DNA of 64,000 bases. It comes from Calliopum simillimum (lineage: Eukaryota > Arthropoda > Insecta > Diptera > Lauxaniidae). Position numbers and translations under genes: made by a program. The notes below the pieces were generated by a model, which worked only from the letters and a program-made list of their open reading frames with translations, ran no database searches and was not told where the DNA came from. Location: positions 17,919,187 through 17,983,186 of the forward strand of contig OX638368.1 of the NCBI GenBank assembly GCA_951812925.1, given 5' to 3'. This document shows positions 57,786-64,000 of the stretch, one piece after another (positions within the stretch are counted from its first letter, which is position 1; every line of letters starts with the position of its first letter).

Positions 57786-57989
57786 ATAATACGAAAACCA
57801 TAAATTTAATACGAAAAAGTTAAATTTACGAGCTTTGGATTTACAGTTTATGTAACTTTTTTTGAATACAAAAATCGATAAAAAATACCTTTTTATGCGA
57901 CCACCAACTAGAAGCGCCACCACAACGGACACTTTCCGTATTATTTTTCTATATGATAAACTTTTATTTATTGAACTATTAAGCTGCAT

Positions 57990-59940
57990 AAGGGTTAATG
58001 TGCATATTTAACAAAACTGGCGATGAGTTAACTTTTTCTTTATTCTTATGAAATTAATTTATTATCATATTAAATTAAAAATGCAAAGCACAAATCATTG
58101 ATGTTGTCTGCTGCTGCCGTCTATCATTTAACAAAAGAACTTGAGTGAATTTCTACATTTTTGCATATAAATTACAACATTAAGAGAGCTGGTGTTTTGT
58201 TGTCCCATTTTGGTTTTGTGTTTTGCTCGTAAATAAAAATAAAAATTTCTTTTGATTTTCTTTGGATTTTTCTGTTTTACACTACCTACCACTGCAGATG
58301 TGACCACTTACAATTGCAATGCATAGGGTTCAATTGCCAGTATGCATTCAAGAGAGTGCGTGCTTAAAATTAACAAGCATTTGCCTAAGTGCGAAGAAAA
58401 TTGTGCGCAGGCGCGCGCGGTGGTTTCAAATTTCACATTTACAGACCAGCACACACACACACACTTTTACATATGGAGCGCGTTAGTTATTGGGTAAATG
58501 CGTGCATTTTTTTTTCTAAATAAAAAACATGCGAGAGTTTTTCTTGCTGCTTTAAAATTACAAAGTGAGTGAAACTAAATTGTTGCAGTAAAAAATTTGC
58601 ATTGAAAATTTTAGCGCTCTATTTGTATTTAAAAAAATCATTGCTTTCAGTTTTTGTTCAGCGAACATAGTGCTGTGGATAACAGCAAGCGCCTTAATAT
58701 ATGCAACGAAAATTTTCCAAACTTTCTTTGCTTTAAGCGAGGTTTGTGTGTTTAAATTTCATTCAATTTTATTGCATATTTTTAGGTTAACTATGCACGG
58801 GAACAATGCCCCTGACAGATTTAAGCTGTCGTCTGTCGGGAGCTTTCGGCTGTTCTCACTTTACATGATAAAGTAGTGGGTATCAACAGTTTTCTGGATT
58901 TTCTCGTCCGCTGTTAATAAAATGCAAATCATACGACATGTTGAACTAAGAACTAAATTACATTTGTATGGAGTGTATGTACTTCAATTGATGATAACTC
59001 GGAAAGTAATGATCCAGATCGAAATGTTAAAAAGAAACGTTTACTGGGGAAGCTTATGGCTATCCAATGGCAATGACAAAGATGATTAAAATGTATCTTT
59101 GAAGCAAATATAACTCCGAATCTTGACATGTTAGAAAAAAACCAAGTTCACAATCGAAGATAGAAGGTCTTTAACCCCTTTATTGGCTATAAAATCGAAG
59201 AATGGAAATAAAGTTGTTAATTTTGCAAAAAATTTATTTCATGTTTTTATTTTATATTTCATTTATTATTACTCAACATATTATACCAACCATTACATTT
59301 GACATTTAATCTCATAATTTGCATAAAAATATAAAACTTTGTGTGTAGGTTGTAAATTTTTTTGCAACATGCAATTTGCATGTTTTTGTCTACGGGTTCA
59401 TTATCCACTTTGTTAAATTGTTAAGTTGTTAGATTATTCTATACTGTTGTAATTATATTAAAATGTGCTAGTGTTAGATAAATATACATTAAAAATATGC
59501 TGCCAGCTATTGATATAGTTAATTTCTACAACAATTTGTTTGGGAACTACATGTCTCGAGGCATTTAAGGAGTTTTTATTGTGTTTTGCTTCATATACAT
59601 ACTTACTTATATGAATCATTTTTTTATAAATTTTAATTATCTATTAGCAAATTGTTGCAAATTGTAGTAATAAATAAGTTGGATCTAACTTATTGCAAAA
59701 ATAAATCTATTATTCCATTTTCTATAGATGAACCCATTCATTTGGAATTTAGCTACAATTTTAAGATCTTTTTCTAGGTACGATCGTTAATTGATACATA
59801 AAACTAAAGCCAAAAAGTGCTCAAAACTGTTGGAAATAAATCGTACGATTTCTTAAATTTACCTATATCTAAATTTTTATAATATCTTTAGTTTTGTATT
59901 TGGCTTTGATCGTAGAAAAATAAAAACACAAATCTTTGTT
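57990..59940. other. no recognisable gene; one GC-richer patch
   Basis: Mostly AT-rich. The patch at 58340-58490 (GCGCAGGCGCGCGCGG, CA repeat, GGAGCGCGTTAG) is less AT-rich than its surroundings and might be regulatory or a noncoding exon, but no splice or coding evidence supports this. Confidence 0.4.
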
Positions 59941-59959
59941 TTTTGTATTTTATTTTTAA

Positions 59960-60015
59960 AATTTTATATTCCGATATTTCGGCTAAAATTGCTAGTCATC
60001 ATCAGGGACTGAAGA
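59960..60015 (-). ncRNA. possible hammerhead-ribozyme-like motif of a Penelope-type element
   Basis: On the minus strand CTGATGA (60005-59999) is followed by a short stem-loop (GACTA...TAGCC, one mismatch) and GAAA (59980-59977), then ATATCGGAATAT, which can form a 4 bp stem. CTGATGA and GAAA are the two conserved hammerhead core strands. Penelope-like retroelements carry such ribozymes (family knowledge), and the plus-strand phrase ATATTTCGGCT...GTCATCATCAG is typical of them. A convincing stem I was not found, so this may be a decayed copy. Confidence 0.45.
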
Positions 60016-60069
60016 AATAATATGGAAAAATCGACAGTTTAAAAATTTATATCACAAGAACACTTCATA

Positions 60070-60292
60070 AAATTGAAGTTTCCTCAAATTGTTGAAATTG
60101 AAGAAGTTATAGCAAATCTAAAACTTCAGTACAAAATATGAAAAGCAGGATGTTCCAAAACGATATTCGCCCCTGAAAACTACGCAATATTCTTTTTTTT
60201 TAACATTTGACATTTCAAACAGAATGCAAATAAATAAAAAAAAAAAGAATTTTGCATAGTTTTAGGGGGCAATTTTCATCGTGGCACCTCCC
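60070..60292. mobile_element. inverted-repeat element, family shared with the right window edge
   Basis: TTGTTGAAATTGAAGAAGTT, ATCTAAAACTTCAGTACAAA and ATATGAAAA then GCCCC(T/C)..AAAACTA are followed by an AT-rich centre and the inverse TAGTTTTAGGGGGC. The same sequence occurs at 63750-64000. Confidence 0.6.
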
Positions 60293-60299
60293 AAAGCAA

Positions 60300-61140
60300 A
60301 AATGTCAAAATGCTTTACTGAAAGTGTTTTTTGAGATAATCCTACTAAATTTCACTCAAATGCTAACGACTATAAATGCACGCTCTGAGTAAAAACTAGA
60401 CGAACTCGTGCGAGGTGGCATAGTTAACGTGAAAATTTATGTGTCACTTATAAGCTGGTTTTATTTTTATTTCTTTCTTGATTGTGCAACCTGAAAGTAT
60501 CAGTATGAAAATATGCATTTTAGATCTGAAATCAAAGAATGAAAAACTCTGAAATCATTGAAATCTGCATTTATTTCTGATACGGCCGACGAAATACGAG
60601 AGTAAATTAATTTTCGAACAAAGTTTTACTAGATTGGTTCCATGCCAAACTGATCAAAAGATTTTTTCATGGAATCCGATTTGGCTATAAATTGGCATAA
60701 ACAATACTGGAGTATATTGCCACAAATTGTTTTTTTTTTTTTCAAAAATTAAGAGAACTGTGGAGCTATAGGACTTTAATATTTTAAAGTTAGTTTTTTT
60801 TTTTTTGAGACGCTATTACTTTAGTTTTTTTTACCCAAATATCAAATTTAAGGTGTCAAATGATTTGAATTAAAATAGACTTTAAAATAAAAAACTTAGA
60901 AAAAAGAAAACAAATTTATTTATAGTACCTACTTTACACTTAAAAATTTTTTTTTGATTTAATTTCTGAAAATACTTTACTTACTACTTACTACTTAATT
61001 TATTTTGTAAAGAAAGCTACAAGTGTAACTAATAAGTCCTCCTATTTTTCGAGTGGAATCGCAAGTGTTGCAAAAACCGTTACTCTAATGACTTTGTGCC
61101 AGGTTTTTGCTTTTCAAAAAAATTATCTCTGGACAGTTTT
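60300..61140. other. no recognisable feature
   Basis: AT-rich DNA with poly-T runs and no ORF of interest. Confidence 0.5.
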
Positions 61141-61148
61141 TTATTATA

Positions 61149-62329
61149 GGGGAATGTCGTATAGGTTGGGACGCCAACCAATACTGGCGACACCTATGTT
61201 TCAACTGTCGAAGTCTGTTTATAACCTAACGTTTCATGTGCAAAAGATTGAAGAAGTCTTGTTGATTGCATCCATTCCAAACAAAGAGTAAATTATCATA
61301 TCAAAAAGATCTTTTCGATAGTTTCTGCGTGTTCGTATTTTGCCGAATTTAAACCAATTATTTCATGTAAGTATGTTCAATGTGTCTTTTATTCAGTGTA
61401 TTTTCATTGCGTGAAAGAGTTATTGAAATGTATTATTGTGGCAAATATTATTTTTGGGCTTTCACGAAATGGCAACTTTGTAAAGGTTGGGACACTCATG
61501 TCATATAAGTTGGGACAGCACTTTTTTTTTATTCCAAGGCATTGCGATACCATTTAAATTATATTTTTACAATATTTGATGAATGCAATTATATTTATAA
61601 TAATTAAAAAGCATTTATGAATGAATTTTTGAAGATTGTGACGCATTTATGTGCCATGAGTTTGGCAAGTTCACTAACGCACGAAAAACAGATCGTGGAA
61701 TTACCGATTTCAATGCATTGTTCGCAGATATCAAGGAAATAAAATTGGCTAAGGCATTCGATCCACCAGAAAAGCTTACAAAATCCCAAAAAGCAGTTTG
61801 GCGAGGTATACCCAAAAAGTAAATGATAAAATTAAAGACATTTCAACCATTGATGACGATGCATTGTTAAATCTGGTTGCTTCGCACGCCAATCCGTTGA
61901 TGGTATCTTGTGTCTCGCACAAGAAGTACCTTAAAAATAAAATATGCGGAACAGTTTCTTCACCTGTACAAACTGCGAATCATATTAGGCGGAATATTAT
62001 ATATTTTTACCCAAATTGTTTCTTTGAAACATGACGTTTGAATAAATGTTCTAATAAAAATAATATCATGCAGATTAACTTAACTTTTGGCTCACTTTGT
62101 GATTTTTGAAAGTGTCCCAACTTATACGGTAATTTTTTTTTCGGCAAAAAAAGTTGTCTTCATTAAAATGGCTATAACTTTTGACTTGATCACGATGTCA
62201 AATAACTTTCTATGAAAAAGTTGTAGCCGATGACCATACCTTTTTATTGGTTTATTTAAACAATTTTTCCATCCGTTTCAAAACCACTGACCAAAAACAA
62301 AACCCGTCCCAACCTATACGACATTCCCC
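61149..62329 (+). mobile_element. TA-flanked DNA element with perfect 25 bp GGGGAATGTCG termini
   Basis: The left end GGGGAATGTCGTATAGGTTG, then GGACG, is perfectly inverted at the right end, CGTCCCAACCTATACGACAT then TCCCC. TA lies on both sides. Internal copies of the motif (GGTTGGGACACTCATG near 61485, AGTTGGGACAGCAC near 61508, GTCCCAACTTATACGG near 62113) echo the ends. It is 1181 bp long and carries coding-like remnants (next entry). TA target and size fit the Tc1/mariner/pogo superfamily, but no DDE motif is visible. Confidence 0.75.
61636..62034 (+). pseudogene. coding-like remnant inside the 61.1 kb element, family unknown
   Basis: One plus-strand frame reads FEDCDAFMCHEFGKFTNARK, ITDFNALFADIKEIKLAKAF and KSQKAVWRGIPKK before a stop at about 61821. 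An overlapping frame from 61798 gives KVNDKIKDISTIDDDALLNL and HANPLMVSCVSHKKYLKNK to a stop at 62034. The residue mix looks like real protein rather than noise, with a frame break between. I do not recognise the family; it may be a remnant of the element's own protein or of a captured gene. Confidence 0.4.
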
Positions 62330-62334
62330 TACTA

Positions 62335-63740
62335 TATTTTATGAAAGAAATATTTATTGCCTGTAAGTGCTTTTCTATATAGCGGTAGTATTGTTTTTAA
62401 TGCCCCATTTTCATTTCATTTCATTTATTTGATACAATATTAGCAAAAATGATTAAAAGTATATCGAAAATTATTGAAAAATTATTAGAATTTTCCAAAA
62501 AGATATCCCAAGCCCCCATAATTGGTTATAAAATTCAAGAATGAATAACTATTGTGGGATTATGTTTTCTTTTTTTAATGTAAAATCATGAATTTTTAGC
62601 ACATTTTCTTTAATTAATTTTTTAAATGAAAAATTTTCTCAGCTGTGTTGGCAGCTGGCTGTCGCAAAAACTTTTCCAAAAAAAAGCCAAGTACTTTGAA
62701 ATTAATACGTCAACAAAAAGTTTCAGCTGCATTTCATATTGTGCGCGAAAATTGCATTACAAAATGTGAGGAGAGTGATTTTGGCCATTTTTCTATACAA
62801 ACTTTTGTTGTGGAAAACTTTGTTTTGTTTAAGCCAACATTTTCTATTTGTTGTTATCTTTTGTTTCGCAATTTTTCTTTAAATAGTCAATTCCAACCAA
62901 GGTGGTGAATTTACTTTTGTCTGGGTAAGCGCACTTTATGGACAGTTGGCGGCGGTGACGATGACTGCACTGCCTGCCCTCTGTTGTTTGCGTGTTGTAA
63001 AAAAAAAACTTTCAAGTTGTCACTCAGAGTTTTGTGTTTCAATTGTTGATTTTTACATGGCAGGCAAAAGTAAAACACAAAAAGAAAACAAACAAAACAA
63101 AACAAAAAAACACCGTAAATAAATTGAAAAATTGCAAAATTATTGTCGCCATCCGCGCAGTCATCGTGTGCAGAAAGCGTGCCGTCGAATGTTTATTTGA
63201 AATTATACTCCTCTCAATTGTTTCAGTTTAACGCTTTGTAATTTAAATTTAAATCAATTGCTTAGAAATTTAATTTAAAAAAAAGAAAAAAAAAATAAAT
63301 GAATGCACTTTTGTTGCATTTTATATTTTAGTTTAGTAAAGGGTGTTTTTTTCTACAGTTAAAGGAATTTAAAATGAAATAAAACACAAAACAGTCAGGG
63401 TATTGGCTTCATTCGAAAGATCGATGCCATTATAGGGCACTAGATAGTATCGATACCCATACAAAAACAAAAAAAAAAGGTCGCTCCAAGCCCACCATTT
63501 TGAGAGCTTATTGGTTTTGATTTTTAAGGAAAAACAAATTTTTTTTTCGACCTCTAAATAATACGCTATTTGATTTTCCTATTGCTCCGCCATTTGACGT
63601 CCGATCATCAAGTATGGTATATCCTTTTAAATATCTCGATGTGGGCTATATTTCATTCATAGAAGTAATTAATCTTAAATGTTCTTTTCGACTAATTGTA
63701 CTCATTATCTCAGTTTGAAGCCCATAAAAAAATCAAAAAA
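62335..63740. other. no recognisable gene; one less AT-rich patch
   Basis: The stretch 62640-63230 is less AT-rich and contains short ORFs in several frames without domains (for example 62645-62908 plus). It might contain an upstream noncoding exon or regulatory DNA, but no signal is decisive. The rest is AT-rich. Confidence 0.4.
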
Positions 63741-63747
63741 TTCATTT

Positions 63748-64000
63748 CTACAAAGTTTCCTCAAACTGTTGAAATTGAAGAAGTTATACCGAATCTAAAA
63801 CTTCAGTACAAAATATGAAAAACACGATGTTACAACACGAAAATCGCCCCCTAAAACTATGAAGATTTTTGTTTTATGTTTTGCATACTGTTTCAAATGG
63901 CAAATGTTAAACAACGAATACTGCATAGATTTAGGGGGCGATTTTTGTTTTTGAAACATCCTGTTTTTCATATTTTGTACTGAAGTTTTAGATTCGCTAT
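63748..64000. mobile_element. palindromic element, same family as 60070, cut by window edge
   Basis: The left arm TCTAAAACTTCAGTACAAAA, ATATGAAAAACA, GATGTT, AAAATCGCCCCCTAAAACTA is mirrored at the right by TAGATTTAGGGGGCGATTTT, AAACATCCTGTTTTTCATAT and TTTGTACTGAAGTTTTAGAT. The right arm runs off the window. Confidence 0.7.

Noticed and set aside
62645..63231. Three short ORFs in the less AT-rich patch
   Set aside because: No homology is recognised and each is in a different frame; kept only as a candidate noncoding region.

Overview
The window looks like nuclear DNA from a higher dipteran fly, possibly tephritid-like or another acalyptrate. The evidence is an AT-rich background, very short as well as very long introns, opa-like Gln/Asn/Ala/Gly runs in the coding exons, many mariner, Tc1 and BEL elements, and exons that match the fly ZO-1 homologue polychaetoid. 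Species cannot be fixed from sequence alone.

One host gene is clearly present: polychaetoid (pyd, ZO-1/tamou), on the minus strand, running from about 26.6 kb down past position 1. I could place nine coding segments with consistent splice phases: a candidate 12-codon start exon (26566-26531), the first half of PDZ1 (23321-23152), a 1.6 kb exon carrying the rest of PDZ1, PDZ2, PDZ3 and SH3 (12542-10941), the guanylate-kinase-like exon (10563-9975), an alternative 380-codon terminal exon with its own stop (7593-6451), and four C-terminal tail exons (3061-2828, 936-362, 251-85, 29-1) that run off the left edge. The gene therefore appears to make at least two C-termini: one ends in a low-complexity tail, the other skips that exon.

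The rest is intron or upstream DNA packed with repeats. pyd introns hold a decayed mariner copy (8.2-9.0 kb), tandem repeats (1.2, 4.8, 13.8 kb), a 965 bp inverted-repeat element (14.7 kb), a likely Helitron (21.4 kb), nested hairpins (22.3-23.0 kb) and a 120 bp tandem array (24.5-25.6 kb). From 26.6 to 64 kb I find no convincing host exon. This part contains four copies (one upstream at 6 kb) of a 200-230 bp MITE, three TA-flanked elements with G-run inverted termini (30.9, 50.2, 61.1 kb), a nested palindrome (32.9-34.3 kb), a very young BEL/Pao element with an intact Gag-protease ORF but no RT or integrase (36.3-40.6 kb), several kilobases of degenerate GTTGATAAA-type repeats in both orientations, two more mariner-type copies (47.5, 52.8 kb), an almost perfectly palindromic Tc1-like element (56.0-57.6 kb), a hammerhead-ribozyme-like motif (60.0 kb) and a palindromic repeat cut by the right edge.

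No rRNA, tRNA or CRISPR was seen. The most unusual material is the set of palindromic or fold-back elements and the Gag-protease-only BEL element. All splice sites, element boundaries and family names come from reading the sequence, without alignment or database search.
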